Assembly: GCA_011087955.1 (NCBI GenBank)
Contig: JAALKR010000004.1
Location: forward strand, 50,727-104,619
Length of the DNA stretch: 53,893 nt
Direction: 5' to 3'
DNA from: Oligoflexia bacterium
Lineage (GTDB): Bacteria > Bdellovibrionota > UBA1018 > CAIPTA01 > JAALKR01
The translations under genes and the position numbers were made by a program. Under the pieces are notes generated by a model. It worked only from the letters and a program-made list of their open reading frames with translations. It had not been told where the DNA came from and made no database searches. This document shows positions 12,250-23,633 of this stretch, piece after piece. The stretch's first letter is position 1. Each line of letters opens with the position of its first letter.

Positions 12250-13284
12250 ATGCACACAAATCTCAACAGATCGAAACTACTTATCACCACGGCACTCATT
12301 CTATTCCTGAGTTTTTTCACAAGTACTGAACCCCGCGCTGCCGCAAGTACAAAGCTTACCGTTTACACATCCCGCAAGGAGCATCTGATTGAAGAAATAT
12401 TTAAGCAATACACTCAAAACACTGGTGTGAAAATCAAGTACAAAACTGGAACGCCTGGCGCACTTGTTCAGAGTATTATTGCAGAAGGCTCCAAAAGCCC
12501 AGCAGACATTTACATGACTGTGGACGCAGGCAACCTTTGGTTCGCAGCAAGTGAGGACGTATTAGAAAAAACCTCTTCTCATGTATTAAAGAATAATATC
12601 CCAGAAAATGTGCGGGATAAAAATGACCGATGGTTTGGCCTCAGCATTCGAGCTCGAACGATCGTTTATAATACCGAGAAAGTTAAGCCTCAAGACCTCT
12701 CCACCTATGAGGATTTAGCCAGTCCTAAGTGGAAAGGCCGTCTCTGCTTACGAACGGGCAAAAAGGTCTATAACCAAAGTCTTGTTGCAATGCTTATTTA
12801 CGAACTAGGTAAAGCCAAGGCTAGAGAAATTGTACGCGGCTGGGTAGCAAACACTGCCAAAATCCACTCTAATGACACTTCCGTACTAAAAGCAGTCGTG
12901 GCCGGGGAGTGCGACCTCGGAATTGTGAACACCTACTATTTTGGGCGCTTGCAGAAGAAGAACGAAAACATTCCATTAGCGCTCTTCTGGCCAAACCAGG
13001 GCAACTCATACGGTGCTCATATAAACATCTCTGGCGCTGGGATCGTAAAAACCAGTAAAAATAAAGCTGCCGCTAAGAAATTTTTAGAGTGGCTTAGCTC
13101 TGAGGACGCGCAAAGCTCTTATGCACAAATCAATATGGAATACCCAGTCTTAAGGTCTGCTACCAATGCGCCACAAGTGGATGCTTGGGGTAAATTTAAG
13201 CCCAATAATTCTTTCCCTCTCTACAAAGCTGGGGAGCTACAAAAAGAGGCGATGCTCTTAATGCAAGAGGTGAAGTATCGCTAA
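12250..13284 (+). CDS. Fe(III)-type ABC transporter substrate-binding protein
   Basis: Signal peptide then 'LTVYTSRKEHLIEEIFKQYTQNTGVKIKYKTG', FutA/FbpA-like; ORF track GTG start at 12223, ATG 12250 preferred (GAAAGGG upstream). Confidence 0.88.
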   Translation: MHTNLNRSKLLITTALILFLSFFTSTEPRAAASTKLTVYTSRKEHLIEEIFKQYTQNTGVKIKYKTGTPGALVQSIIAEGSKSPADIYMTVDAGNLWFAASEDVLEKTSSHVLKNNIPENVRDKNDRWFGLSIRARTIVYNTEKVKPQDLSTYEDLASPKWKGRLCLRTGKKVYNQSLVAMLIYELGKAKAREIVRGWVANTAKIHSNDTSVLKAVVAGECDLGIVNTYYFGRLQKKNENIPLALFWPNQGNSYGAHINISGAGIVKTSKNKAAAKKFLEWLSSEDAQSSYAQINMEYPVLRSATNAPQVDAWGKFKPNNSFPLYKAGELQKEAMLLMQEVKYR

Positions 13285-14863
13285 AAATAGCCGCGCTGCA
13301 AATGGTGCCGTCTTTATTTTGGCGGCGCTTTTTTTCTTCCCACTTATTGCACTTGTTCAATTTTCATTGTCTGGACAAATCAACCCCAGTGCAAGGCAGT
13401 TCGTTTATAGCTTCGCCCTAGCAGAAGCAACGATCAACACATCCGTCCTAGTTGCTATTTCGATCATTGTTGCCAACGCTTATGCCTTGACACTTTCCCT
13501 ACTACACCGCTTTAGCAACCTTTCCTATAAAAAAGTGCTGTTTGTATTAGCTGTGCTTCCCTTAGCAATTCCACTGTATGTCTATGCTTTCATTTTCATG
13601 GGGGCCTTTGAATACGGAGCAGCACTACCTAGTCTACTTAGAGCTTCGTCAGGTCTCATCATTAATACCCAGAATATTTTTTTCGTAGGCTTTATTTTTG
13701 GGCTCGCCCTTAGCCCATATTGCTTTCTTTTTTATTATTCTGGGTTGTCTCGCTTAAACAGAAATTCCTTGCTAGCAGCTAGCAGTCTGGGCGCCAAGTC
13801 CTGCTCAATGCTTCGATATATAGTTTTACCTCATTTAAAGCCCCACATCTTATCCGCCTCAGTATTAGTAGCGTTGGAAGTAATTTGTGATTTCGGTGCC
13901 GTTTCGATCTTTAATCTCGAAACGTATTCAATAGTTGTTTATGGAGCCTGGGAATCCTTTTTCTCACTTGAGGCCGCAGGGCTTCTTAGCCTGGCCCCCA
14001 TCGTGCTGGGATTAATTCTCTTTTTTCTACTGGAGTCTTCAAGACTAAGGGAAGAGAAAAATACCGTTAGCCGAATGGAAAAGTCTACAATCGAACTTAT
14101 TAAGTTCAACTATCCAGCCCAAGTCCTTGCGTGGACATTTGTCGGGGCTAGTTTTGCCCTATCCGTTGGCTTCCCACTACTTCAGCTACTTCTCTGGACC
14201 TTGGAAACTAGCATTTATACACCTATGCAGAGTTTTTTAGATTATGCGCTAAATACCTTAATTATTGGAACTACCGTGGCTGTGTCTGTCACGGTATTGT
14301 CTGTTGTTATTTCCTATATCGATCGGAACTTTATGATCCGTGCAAAAAGTCTATTTCCTCTTTTACAGTTGGGATATGCGATACCTGGCTCAATATTTGC
14401 TGTCGCATGTATCTCCTCCTTTTCATTACTCAGGATCGAGCATAGTGGCAGACTTGCCCTGTTCTTATTGTTGTTTGCTCTTGCGGTCAGATTTTTTGCC
14501 GCAAATTTTCAACAAGTGACAAAACAGTTTTCTTCCATATCCAAAGAACTTGATAATGCAACGATGAGTCTTGGCGCCCGCCCCCTGGACATGTTTCGGT
14601 TCATTCATTTTCCGCAAATAAAAAGAGCTCTTTTGCTTGGGCTAGTCTTTGTTTTTCTTGAAGTCGCAAAGGAAATTCCCATAACCCTTATTCTTAGGCC
14701 TTTTGGTTGGAACACATTCGCCACCAAAATCTACGAGCTTACGAGTGAAGGCGAGTGGGAGCGAGCCTCTTTGCCCGCACTATTCTTAGTTTTACTTGGT
14801 AGCCTGTCTTTGGTAGTTTATCTGGCAATTTTGCGCAATTCTGAAAGGCATGAAAATGCTTGA
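13277..14863 (+). CDS. Iron-type ABC transporter permease (FbpB/ThiP-like, two permease domains)
   Basis: Polytopic protein with two EAA-like loops ('AASSLGAKSCSMLRYIVLPHLKPHI', 'ATMSLGARPLDMFRFIHFPQIKRAL'). ORF track begins at TTG 13319; in-frame upstream codons suggest an earlier start. Confidence 0.85.
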   Translation: MAKNSRAANGAVFILAALFFFPLIALVQFSLSGQINPSARQFVYSFALAEATINTSVLVAISIIVANAYALTLSLLHRFSNLSYKKVLFVLAVLPLAIPLYVYAFIFMGAFEYGAALPSLLRASSGLIINTQNIFFVGFIFGLALSPYCFLFYYSGLSRLNRNSLLAASSLGAKSCSMLRYIVLPHLKPHILSASVLVALEVICDFGAVSIFNLETYSIVVYGAWESFFSLEAAGLLSLAPIVLGLILFFLLESSRLREEKNTVSRMEKSTIELIKFNYPAQVLAWTFVGASFALSVGFPLLQLLLWTLETSIYTPMQSFLDYALNTLIIGTTVAVSVTVLSVVISYIDRNFMIRAKSLFPLLQLGYAIPGSIFAVACISSFSLLRIEHSGRLALFLLLFALAVRFFAANFQQVTKQFSSISKELDNATMSLGARPLDMFRFIHFPQIKRALLLGLVFVFLEVAKEIPITLILRPFGWNTFATKIYELTSEGEWERASLPALFLVLLGSLSLVVYLAILRNSERHENA

Positions 14864-15890
14864 AATCAAAAACGCTAGCATCGCCTTTGGAGATAACAAG
14901 CTTATAGAGTGCCTATCTCTAACTGTTAAGCCCGGAATCATCCACGGGATTCTTGGCCCCAGTGGCGCCGGAAAATCTTCATTATTAAATTTTATCGGTG
15001 GCTTTCAAGAGGAGGCTTCGGGCGAAATTTATCTAAATGACCGTTGCCTTCAAAGCGTAGAACGCTTTCTTCCTGCAGCAGAAAGGGGGGTTGGTTACAT
15101 ATTTCAAGCCCACCACCTCTTCCCACATATGACCGTGGCTGAGAATATTAGTTTTGGCGCTAAATTTTGTAATTCTACTAAAAGAGCTGATATTGATAGA
15201 CTTCTATCCCTTTTACAAATTAAGCACAGGGCAGGCGCTTACCCATCTAAGCTTTCTGGGGGTGAGCAGCAGAGAGTTGCCATCGGCAGAGCGCTTGCCG
15301 CAAAACCGAAGCTCTTACTTCTTGATGAGCCCTTTGCGAGCTTAGATATAAACCTAGCCAAGAAGCTCCAGCGCGACCTAACTAAAATTATAGCTAAGCT
15401 AAATATTCCATGTATGCTAGTAACTCATTCTTTAGACGATTGCCTGAGCCTATGTAGCTACCTTACAGTCATTTTAGGAAAGACTAATTTTCAAACAGGC
15501 ACCTTTGAGGAAATCGTTGCTAAGCCAAATTCCCCTGCAATTGCCAGACATTTACGGACTGGCGTGCTTGTTAGCGACAATAAAACTCAGTCAATAAAAT
15601 ATGCGCCCCTATCAGAATTCAAGCCGGGCAGACCGGAGAGCCTAGACGGGCTCCCCGAATCCATACGAAAAAATGCAATCCCTGTCACTCTACAAAGTAT
15701 CTATTCACGTTTTGGCCTTCTTTATACAGACGTCATCTATGACTCTGACACCAATGGATTACAAATGTTTGAAAACTATTGCTTGGGTCCAACCAAAGAA
15801 AATAAAAAAATTTATTCCCCCGAAAAAAACAACTGTTTTCAGAACTGGTATTTAATTCCAAAAAAGCCAAATGTTTGGCAGGCATTTTAA
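14850..15890 (+). CDS. ABC transporter ATP-binding protein (iron-type)
   Basis: Walker A 'GPSGAGKSSLLN', signature 'LSGGEQQRVAIGRAL', Walker B 'LLLLDEPFASLD'; overlaps permease by 14 nt. Confidence 0.93.
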   Translation: MKMLEIKNASIAFGDNKLIECLSLTVKPGIIHGILGPSGAGKSSLLNFIGGFQEEASGEIYLNDRCLQSVERFLPAAERGVGYIFQAHHLFPHMTVAENISFGAKFCNSTKRADIDRLLSLLQIKHRAGAYPSKLSGGEQQRVAIGRALAAKPKLLLLDEPFASLDINLAKKLQRDLTKIIAKLNIPCMLVTHSLDDCLSLCSYLTVILGKTNFQTGTFEEIVAKPNSPAIARHLRTGVLVSDNKTQSIKYAPLSEFKPGRPESLDGLPESIRKNAIPVTLQSIYSRFGLLYTDVIYDSDTNGLQMFENYCLGPTKENKKIYSPEKNNCFQNWYLIPKKPNVWQAF

Positions 15891-15952
15891 ACTTTAACAA
15901 CAAACATCAAACTTTATTTGCGTATAACAAAACCATTGGTTAGAACTGACCT

Positions 15953-16492
15953 ATGCAGAAAAAAGTGACAAGGAAATCTAGAAAAAAAGAATCGAACCAT
16001 ATTTCTCATTCTATGGCGCACTATCTGCTTGCAGTTCATAAGCTAAAGGAAACTAAAGGATACGCTAGAGTAACGGACGTGGCGCGTGAACTGAACATTA
16101 GTAAGGGCTCCGTATCCACAACCTTAAGTGGCCTAAAGAAACGAGGCTTTATTGCAGAAGAAAAGGGGTCAAAATTCCTACTACTTACCGATTACGGACA
16201 TCAGGAAGTACATCACATTCTTTCAAACCGAGCTTTATTTTATCATTTTTTCCACGACCTGCTCGGAGTTAGTGAAGCTTCATCCAGGGAGGGTTCATGC
16301 CTAATGGAGCATCTCATGAGTGACGACATTCGAGGGCAGTTCTTTAATTTTATGAAAACTATCTCTCTTCCAAGTCGGGACCCGAAGAAGAAGAAAGCCA
16401 TAAAATCCATTAACGACTTTGAAACAGCTCTTGACTTAAATCGCTATGAAACACTCGCTGAGTTCATTGATGATCAGCAACCATACTATTGA
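15953..16492 (+). CDS. DtxR/MntR-family metal-dependent transcriptional regulator
   Basis: 'HYLLAVHKLKETKGYARVTDVARELNISKGSVSTTLSGLKKRGFIAEEKGSKFLLLTDYGHQE' matches DtxR-family wHTH; located directly after the metal ABC cassette. Confidence 0.82.
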   Translation: MQKKVTRKSRKKESNHISHSMAHYLLAVHKLKETKGYARVTDVARELNISKGSVSTTLSGLKKRGFIAEEKGSKFLLLTDYGHQEVHHILSNRALFYHFFHDLLGVSEASSREGSCLMEHLMSDDIRGQFFNFMKTISLPSRDPKKKKAIKSINDFETALDLNRYETLAEFIDDQQPYY

Positions 16493-16561
16493 GGATTTCG
16501 AGATTGTCTTTATGCAGTTTCTCTATGGATTCAACCCAAAGCCACAGTGTGGTTAAGGCCT

Positions 16562-17830
16562 TCAAGGCCCTGGTGACAGCCTTTGAATTTTTGCGCCAAT
16601 TTTTGCAAGCTTCGTTTCAATTTGTTCGTACCCTCTATCCAAATGATAAATACGGCGAATGGTCGTAGCACCTTTCGCGGATAAACCAGCTAACACCAAT
16701 GAGGCCGATGCACGCAAATCTGTGGCCATCACCTTCACCCCATGAAATGGACTTTTCCTTCCACAGATTTCAGCCTTTGACCCTTTCACATAGATCTCCG
16801 CGCCCATACGAGAAAGCTCCGGCACATGCATAAAGCGATTCTCAAAAATTCGCTCATCAATTGTGGAGCCCCCAGGAACCTGGCAAAGAAACGCCATCAA
16901 TTGCGCTTGCACGTCGGTCGGGCAGCCTGGAAACGGCTCCGTCACAATATCGACTGGCTTAAAATCAATGCCTGCCGAAGCTTCAACCCAATCGTCACCA
17001 GATTTAATACTAATTCCACATGATTCAAAAATATTGCATACAGCCCCTATTTCGTTGCGACGGCATTTTTCAACTCGAACGCTACCGCCAGTCATCGGGC
17101 CGGCTAAAAGTAAAGTTGCTGTCTCAATGCGATCAAACATGACGTCATATTCAACGCCACATAAGTTATGTACACCACTTATACGAATCTCTTTACTTCC
17201 AGCACCCTTGATCTTTGCTCCCATTTTATTGAGCATATTGGCAATATCAACAATCTCTGGCTCTAGAGCGCAATTTTTAAGGATAGTCTCTCCTTCTGCC
17301 AAGGTCGCTGCCATCATTAAATTTTCTGTGGCTCCAACACTAGGAAATGGAAGAATTATTTTTGCCCCTTTTAATGAGGATTTCACTTCCGCAAAAATGT
17401 AACCCTCGCGCAAATGAATTTCTGCCCCAAGCTGCCGCATTCCATCTAAGTGAATATCAACTGGCCTATTTCCAATCGCGCACCCTCCTGGAAGAGAAAC
17501 TTTTGCCTTTCCCTCTCTTGCAAGCAAAGGGCCGAGACAAGTGATGGAAGCACGCATAGTACGAACCAAGTCATAGTCTGCCTCAACTGACTTCAATTCG
17601 CTTAATTGCAATTTAATTTTATGGCTACCAAGGTCTTCAAAAGCTCCTCCAAAGCTTACGAGCAAGTCCTTCATTGTTGTGACATCGCGTAACCTGGGCA
17701 GGCGATTAAGTACCACGGGTTCATCCGTTAAAAGACTACAAAGCATTAGAATTAGACCCGAATTTTTAGACCCTCCAGCCTCCACTACGCCCTCTAGCCT
17801 GTGGCCACCTTCGATCTGTAAATAATCCAT
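16562..17830 (-). CDS. murA: UDP-N-acetylglucosamine 1-carboxyvinyltransferase
   Basis: 'EAGGSKNSGLILM', 'LPGGCAIGNRPVDIHLDGMRQLGAEI' with the catalytic Cys retained, 'PGCPTDVQAQLMAF'. Confidence 0.96.
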   Translation of the reverse strand: MDYLQIEGGHRLEGVVEAGGSKNSGLILMLCSLLTDEPVVLNRLPRLRDVTTMKDLLVSFGGAFEDLGSHKIKLQLSELKSVEADYDLVRTMRASITCLGPLLAREGKAKVSLPGGCAIGNRPVDIHLDGMRQLGAEIHLREGYIFAEVKSSLKGAKIILPFPSVGATENLMMAATLAEGETILKNCALEPEIVDIANMLNKMGAKIKGAGSKEIRISGVHNLCGVEYDVMFDRIETATLLLAGPMTGGSVRVEKCRRNEIGAVCNIFESCGISIKSGDDWVEASAGIDFKPVDIVTEPFPGCPTDVQAQLMAFLCQVPGGSTIDERIFENRFMHVPELSRMGAEIYVKGSKAEICGRKSPFHGVKVMATDLRASASLVLAGLSAKGATTIRRIYHLDRGYEQIETKLAKIGAKIQRLSPGP

Positions 17831-18705
17831 TACGTTCTCTTTTTCTTTCCAATTAAAAAGCGTAGGTTACCATGCAAATCCTTTTTACTCGTAAAGTCGT
17901 ATGGGAACTCAGAATCCCCCCACTTTAGCAATATAGCATCAATAACAGGCTCAGATAGCTCCAAATAAAAGGCATCAATCGGATTCTTGTATTGTTCAAT
18001 TTGCATAAACAACTCATCAGCAAGCCAAGCCGCTTGAAAATTTATCGTAGAATGCTTTCGCGTCTGCGGGGTCAAGGCAATTAATGGCTCATGCATTTTA
18101 ACTTCCAGAGCCAGGTCTGGGTCATCCTCATCCACATAGGGAAGGTTCGCAACTATAATAGCTCCTTGTAAACAAGGCTGCGAACAAGACTGTAAGTGTA
18201 ACTGCCAAGGCTCAAGTAAATACCCTTCTTGTAGTTCAATTTTTAATTTTGAATCCTTTGAGTTTCTTTCCGCCACCGCAAGTGCGCGGCCTGAAATATC
18301 GCTTGCAAGCACCTCTAGATTTGAGCGTGAACTCTTAATCGCCAATGCGATCGCACCTGACCCAGTCCCAATATCAAAAACTACTCCTTCCTTTAATCCT
18401 ACCTGATCGGTTAAAAATAACTCTACCAACTCCTCAGTCTCCGGCCGGGGAATTAAAACACCTGAATCCACATAAAGTTCAAGCCCGAAAAAATTCGCTG
18501 ACCGAACAATATATTGAAGAGGAACCCCACCCTGGCGTTTTTGCGCCGCCCCATTAAAGCGGGCCAATTTGCCCAGATCAATTTCATTATTGAAATAAAG
18601 CTTCAAGTCCGCCAGACCACAACCAAAAAAATGCGACATTAGCCACTTAGCATCACTTAAGCCTATTTTTCGTTCTGCTATTTGTATTGCTTCGTGAACC
18701 GTCAT
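17830..18705 (-). CDS. prmC: Release factor glutamine methyltransferase PrmC/HemK
   Basis: 'IPRPETEELVE', 'FDIGTGSGAIALAI', 'VANLPYVDEDDPDL'; adjacent to prfA. Confidence 0.92.
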   Translation of the reverse strand: MTVHEAIQIAERKIGLSDAKWLMSHFFGCGLADLKLYFNNEIDLGKLARFNGAAQKRQGGVPLQYIVRSANFFGLELYVDSGVLIPRPETEELVELFLTDQVGLKEGVVFDIGTGSGAIALAIKSSRSNLEVLASDISGRALAVAERNSKDSKLKIELQEGYLLEPWQLHLQSCSQPCLQGAIIVANLPYVDEDDPDLALEVKMHEPLIALTPQTRKHSTINFQAAWLADELFMQIEQYKNPIDAFYLELSEPVIDAILLKWGDSEFPYDFTSKKDLHGNLRFLIGKKKRT

Positions 18706-18748
18706 TCTTCATAAACCATCATACTTTATGGACTGACCCTCATGACTC

Positions 18749-19819
18749 TTATGCATATTCAGCGCTATTTTTCAGCATCTCTGCCTGATAATGAGCGATC
18801 AATGGATCTATCACCTGATCCACATCACCCTCCATCACGGCGTCCAGACTATGAAGAGTAAGCCCAATCCGATGATCAGTGACACGGCTTTGTGGGAAAT
18901 TATAGGTGCGAATGCGTTCTGACCTATCTCCAGTTCCAACCATAGCTTTTCGCGTAGCCGCGTGTTTTTTTTGAGCTTTCTCTATTTCCGCATCTAAAAC
19001 GCGCGCGCGTAAAATTTTTAGGGCCTTATCTTTATTTTTATGCTGAGATTTTTCATCTTGAATGCTTACAACGGTGCCCGTCGGGATATGCGTAATTCGC
19101 ACAGCGGAATCTGTGGTATTTACGTGCTGACCGCCCGCACCACCTGCGCGAAAGACATCGATTTTTAGGTCCGTTGGATTGATTTGCACGTCCACTTCTT
19201 CTGCTTCAGGAAGAATAGCTACGGTTACAGTTGACGTGTGAATTCGCCCCTGGGATTCTGTATCAGGAACTCGCTGGACTCTATGCACACCTGCCTCATT
19301 CTTCAAGCGGGAATAGACTCGACCCCCAGTGATCATTGCAGAAATCTCTTTTACCCCGCCGATGCCAATTCCGCTGATAGAAAGCACGTCCACTTTCCAG
19401 CCTCGCTTGTCGGCATATTTTTGATACATGCGAAATAGGTCGCCCGCAAAAAGCGCGGCCTCATCTCCCCCCGCCCCACCGCGGATTTCAAGAATAACAT
19501 TCCTGGCATCATTTGGATCTTTTGGAAGCAGAAGAATATTGAGGACTTTTTCTAGTCGCTCAATCTCTGGTTCAAGAGAGGAAATTTCCTCTTTTGCAAT
19601 CTCTCGAATTTCTTCATCAGATTCTTCGGAAAGTAGTTCTTTTGCGTCCTTTAGATCCTGCGAAGATTTTTTAAAGATCGCATATATTCCTACAACCTCA
19701 TGCAGATCCGCGTGCTCTTTAGATAGTTTGCGTAAATCGTCTGGACTAAGACCGGGGTTCTGTAGCTGATGCTCGACCTCATGAAAGCGCTTTTCGACCG
19801 CATCGAGCTTCTTGAACAC
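18749..19819 (-). CDS. prfA: Peptide chain release factor 1
   Basis: 'VFRAGGAGGQHVNTTDSAVRITHIPTG' (GGQ), 'GTGDRSERIRTYNFPQSRVTDHRI'. Confidence 0.97.
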   Translation of the reverse strand: MFKKLDAVEKRFHEVEHQLQNPGLSPDDLRKLSKEHADLHEVVGIYAIFKKSSQDLKDAKELLSEESDEEIREIAKEEISSLEPEIERLEKVLNILLLPKDPNDARNVILEIRGGAGGDEAALFAGDLFRMYQKYADKRGWKVDVLSISGIGIGGVKEISAMITGGRVYSRLKNEAGVHRVQRVPDTESQGRIHTSTVTVAILPEAEEVDVQINPTDLKIDVFRAGGAGGQHVNTTDSAVRITHIPTGTVVSIQDEKSQHKNKDKALKILRARVLDAEIEKAQKKHAATRKAMVGTGDRSERIRTYNFPQSRVTDHRIGLTLHSLDAVMEGDVDQVIDPLIAHYQAEMLKNSAEYA

Positions 19820-19854
19820 TAGCCCACCCCAAGTAAATCAATGATGTTCTGAAT

Positions 19855-20076
19855 TTAGCTCTTTTTCCTACCGCGCGCCACCGAACCATAACGCTTATTG
19901 AATCGCTCCACTCGACCTTCTGTATCCACTAGCTTCTGCTTACCAGTATAGAACGGGTGGCAGTTAGAGCAGATATCAACTTTTTGGTTCGCTACAGTGC
20001 TAGCAACTTCCATCACATTGCCGCAAACACATGTGACTGTTGTGTCTACATATTGTGGATGAATTCCTGTTTTCAT
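19855..20076 (-). CDS. rpmE: 50S ribosomal protein L31 (zinc-binding type)
   Basis: '[24 protein letters not shown]...[29 protein letters not shown]'. Confidence 0.97.
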   Translation of the reverse strand: MKTGIHPQYVDTTVTCVCGNVMEVASTVANQKVDICSNCHPFYTGKQKLVDTEGRVERFNKRYGSVARGRKKS

Positions 20077-20148
20077 TGCTCCAAATACCTTTCAAGCGCC
20101 TCAGCCGGCCAAAATCCTTTTGCTGATAACGAGTGTTACTATCACAAT

Positions 20149-21660
<1,512 letters not shown>

Positions 21661-21787
21661 TCTCCTGATTTCCTAACGTTGCAGGGAAAAATTTAAGTTG
21701 ATTAACTTCACGATCGGCCTGTATGACCAGACTGGTTTTATCGGCGCCGGACCGGAATGTCAACAACTCTTCCGGCATAGGAACTAA

Positions 21788-22630
21788 GTGCGCATGAATA
21801 CACTGGAAATCCCCCCCTCCCCTCTAGCTATTTCGGAGCTTTCCCATCGCGTCCACAGCGATAATAACGACTCTAAGGAAACACCTCTAGTTCTCTTACA
21901 CGGGCTCATGGGCTACGCCAGTAACTGGGGAAAAGTATGGTCTGATCTTGCCAATGAAAGGCCTGTACTTATCTATGACCAAAGAGGGCATGGCAAAAGC
22001 GGAAAACCGAAGACCGGATATAGCCCCGCTCATTATGCCGCAGATCTACTGCAACTAATCAATCATTATGAATGGGACAACATTCACCTTTGTGGGCATT
22101 CCATGGGTGGGAGAGTAGCAATACACTTTGCTGCCCACCACCCAGAACGCGTCGAATCGTTAATCTTAGAAGATAGCGGCGCATTTGGAAATCCTCAAGC
22201 ATTGGCTTGGATTGAAAATTTACTCAACCGCGTTCCAGTCCCCTTTTCTGACAGAAGTAACGCGAAAGAATTTTTTGATTACGAATTTCGTGATGACCCA
22301 CTAGTTGGCAGTTTTTTGCACGCAAACATAGAGAAAAAAAACGATGGGGCCTATGGCTGGCGCTTTTCCAAGGACGCAATGCTAGAAACAATTGAATTTG
22401 GCCGCTCCAAAGATAGCACTGATGATTTTAAGAAAATTCAATGCCCCACTCTGATTATTCATGGCGAGCTGAGTGCACACTTATCTAAAGAAGAGGTGCA
22501 ACAAATGATCGATCTAAATCCGCATCGAACAACTGGCATCACCATCAGTGGGGCCGGCCATTTTGTTCATCCAGTAAAACCAAATGAATTTAACGCTGCC
22601 CTAAAGGAATTCATTCGGGTCAACGGATAG
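21788..22630 (+). CDS. Alpha/beta hydrolase
   Basis: 'LVLLHGLMGYASNWGKVW', 'IYDQRGHGKS', nucleophile 'LCGHSMGGRVAIH', terminal 'ISGAGHFVHPVKP'. Start may be ATG 21794. Confidence 0.88.
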   Translation: MRMNTLEIPPSPLAISELSHRVHSDNNDSKETPLVLLHGLMGYASNWGKVWSDLANERPVLIYDQRGHGKSGKPKTGYSPAHYAADLLQLINHYEWDNIHLCGHSMGGRVAIHFAAHHPERVESLILEDSGAFGNPQALAWIENLLNRVPVPFSDRSNAKEFFDYEFRDDPLVGSFLHANIEKKNDGAYGWRFSKDAMLETIEFGRSKDSTDDFKKIQCPTLIIHGELSAHLSKEEVQQMIDLNPHRTTGITISGAGHFVHPVKPNEFNAALKEFIRVNG

Positions 22631-23569
22631 ATAGTTTTCAATATCTTTATGAATAGAAAAGGTCTCTAGACGCTTGGACGAGCAGGCCGTAGATTTTTCC
22701 ATACGAAATGTGATCAGTTCATCCGGAATATACCTACCTTTAACTTCAATAGAATAATCCGAACCGTTCACACTACAGTCCCTTTCCCTGTTTGGTTGCA
22801 AAACGCTTACTGCTCGCAGCGTTGCCATGCGATTCACAAACTTCCGCGCTGATTCGTTCGCTAATTTGTTTTTTTTGCCCTCCTGAATCAGCAACCATTC
22901 AGCTCCATTTCGCTCCAAAGTGAATTTTAGTTGCCCCTTATTTTTCAGCGTGACTACTTCCACAGAGTCCAATATCGCACTCATCACACGCCGATTCTGA
23001 TAAGCAAGAAGTTGCGAACCCACTAGTCTCATAAAAAAATCTGGTACCGAAAAAAATAATTCTTCGGTGCCTTTTCGTAACCGCATAACTACACGTCTAC
23101 TCTTTGGAGCATTAGAAAAAGCGAACTGCCAATTTTCTGGTGGGCCTTTATCCGCCCAAAAAAACTCCATTCGAAGCGGAAAATTATTAGGTATACTTGC
23201 ATCGCCTGCCCGCAAGGCAAAAGCGCGAGGAATATAGCAAAGTGAGGAGACTATTCTTTGCACGAGATTCGCATCAGCCTCCGCAGTAATCGGCATTTCA
23301 ATAGCCCACTTAGCTCTAAGCTTTTTTACAGACTCAGAGACCCCTCTAAGGACCGGGTCTGTCCGTCGAAAAACAATTTGCCTCTCTTCCCCCTCACTCT
23401 TTAGTCGCATGAGGGTGAATGAACGAATATCGTGTGGAACACACCGCGGGGGAGTGTTACTAAGTGTTTCTTCTGCCGGATAATGGATATTATTTGTTAG
23501 CAAAGCCCCAGCCACTCCGACTAAAACCAATGTCACCAAAAGAAACAACAATTTACGTTTATTCAACAA
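22601..23569 (-). CDS. Membrane-anchored DUF4340-like protein
   Basis: N-terminal TM 'KLLFLLVTLVLVGVAGALL'; repeated 'W.l......AD...v..lv..L' pattern; convergent 30-nt overlap with hydrolase. Confidence 0.45.
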   Translation of the reverse strand: MLNKRKLLFLLVTLVLVGVAGALLTNNIHYPAEETLSNTPPRCVPHDIRSFTLMRLKSEGEERQIVFRRTDPVLRGVSESVKKLRAKWAIEMPITAEADANLVQRIVSSLCYIPRAFALRAGDASIPNNFPLRMEFFWADKGPPENWQFAFSNAPKSRRVVMRLRKGTEELFFSVPDFFMRLVGSQLLAYQNRRVMSAILDSVEVVTLKNKGQLKFTLERNGAEWLLIQEGKKNKLANESARKFVNRMATLRAVSVLQPNRERDCSVNGSDYSIEVKGRYIPDELITFRMEKSTACSSKRLETFSIHKDIENYLSVDPNEFL

Positions 23570-23633
23570 ATTTCTCCCTCAAATCGACTTCGCTTTGCTT
23601 TACACCCCGATTAAAAATCGATAGCATCTTCCC

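Noticed and set aside
16863-17402. 179-aa plus-strand ORF opposite murA
   Set aside because: Fully antisense to a confidently identified murA; no independent support.
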